Assembly (NCBI GenBank): GCA_003249035.1
Contig: QBMK01000018.1
Location: forward strand, 17,229 to 81,228
Length of the DNA: 64,000 nucleotides
Direction: 5' to 3'
DNA from: Pseudanabaena sp.
GTDB lineage: Bacteria > Cyanobacteriota > Cyanobacteriia > Pseudanabaenales > Pseudanabaenaceae
The notes under the pieces were generated by a model that was given only the letters and a program-made list of their open reading frames with translations, had not been told where the DNA came from and made no database searches. A program made the translations under genes and the position numbers. Positions 63,629-64,000 of the stretch are shown here, piece after piece (the stretch's first letter is position 1; the number at the start of each line of letters is the position of its first letter).

Positions 63629-64000
63629 ATGTCATATACCAAGCCAAATATTAATATCACGATTCATGACCGTGCCATCGTTCATCCACATGCCAAAATT
63701 GGCGAAGGTACATCAATTGAAGCCGATGCCATTGTTGATGAGTTTGTAGAGATCGGCGATCGCTGCGTGATCAGGGCAAGGGCAATCATCACAGGGCATA
63801 CCAAGATTGGCAACGACAACCAAATTGGCTATGGGGCAATCGTTGGCTCGGAGCCACAGGATACTTCCTACCAAGGAGCAATTAGTTTTGTAGAAATCGG
63901 CGATCGCAATGTGTTACGAGAATATGTGACGGTCAATCGTGGTACGAAGGAAGGCTCGGTTACTAAAATTGGCAATGATAATTTATTTTTTACTGGAGCA
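63629..64000 (+). CDS. lpxA: UDP-N-acetylglucosamine acyltransferase LpxA, partial at window end
   Basis: The first 124 codons from ATG 63629; the gene runs off the window. Left-handed beta-helix hexapeptides start at once (IHPHAKIGEGTSIEADAIVDEFVEIGDRCVIRARAIITGHTKIGNDNQIGYGAIVG). The LpxA marks SEPQDTSYQG and GDRNVLREYVTVNRGT are clear. LpxA adds the first acyl chain to UDP-GlcNAc in lipid A synthesis, which fits an outer membrane. Confidence 0.9.
   Translation, partial: MSYTKPNINITIHDRAIVHPHAKIGEGTSIEADAIVDEFVEIGDRCVIRARAIITGHTKIGNDNQIGYGAIVGSEPQDTSYQGAISFVEIGDRNVLREYVTVNRGTKEGSVTKIGNDNLFFTGA

Overview
The window comes from a cyanobacterial chromosome, most likely a Pseudanabaena-type filamentous species (the genus is an inference). 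Four things point that way: RNA polymerase beta' is split into rpoC1 and rpoC2; HIP1 octamers (GCGATCGC) are scattered through the coding regions; a type IV pilus chemotaxis cluster sits with competence-type genes (comM, comEC); and the rnpB RNA looks cyanobacterial. Nearly all genes are housekeeping. I see no prophage, CRISPR array or transposase gene.

Layout. 1-1.9 kb: an exopolysaccharide sugar transferase with two palindromic repeat elements behind it, then an AT-rich gap. 1.9-5.7 kb: a STAND NTPase/WD40 gene broken by a one-base frameshift. 6-11.3 kb: a ferredoxin, rimP-nusA-ylxR (infB does not follow), galE, a pterin dehydratase and a SpoIID-like protein. 11.8-15.1 kb: rnpB and a 7TM-HD phosphohydrolase. 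15.5-17.7 kb: a small Cys-rich protein and comM. 18-27.5 kb: a pilus chemotaxis operon (CheY-CheW-MCP-CheA) whose CheA is 1995 aa with a roughly 1000-aa acidic insert. 27.5-31.5 kb: recN, a 45-aa Cys4 protein and acs. 31.5-39.4 kb (minus strand): TPR, pentapeptide, hemB, purB, YggT and an M16 peptidase. 39.6-50 kb: a small HTH gene, rpoB-rpoC1-rpoC2 with a recognisable rpoB promoter, and gcvT. 51-59 kb: an M23 peptidase, comEC, small conserved proteins, a CcdA-like protein, clpS and a CPBP protease. 59-64 kb: tRNA-Tyr, a TIGR01777 epimerase, a hybrid histidine kinase and the start of lpxA.

The most unusual signal is not a gene. About 35 long, mostly perfect palindromes fill the intergenic spaces, with stems usually of 13-29 bp. 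Most share one apex rule: the stem closes on GC, a three-base loop, then GC. Arm sequences differ from site to site while both arms stay complementary. Some sit at gene ends as bidirectional terminators, but others lie inside operons (rimP-nusA, rpoC1-rpoC2) or in a leader (acs). Two groups are embedded in roughly 100-bp elements with conserved outer ends and imperfect terminal inverted repeats (family A, 2 copies; family B, 4 copies), and a third group shares its arm word (family C, 3 copies). They look like non-autonomous, MITE-like or REP-like elements that have supplied the genome with its terminators.
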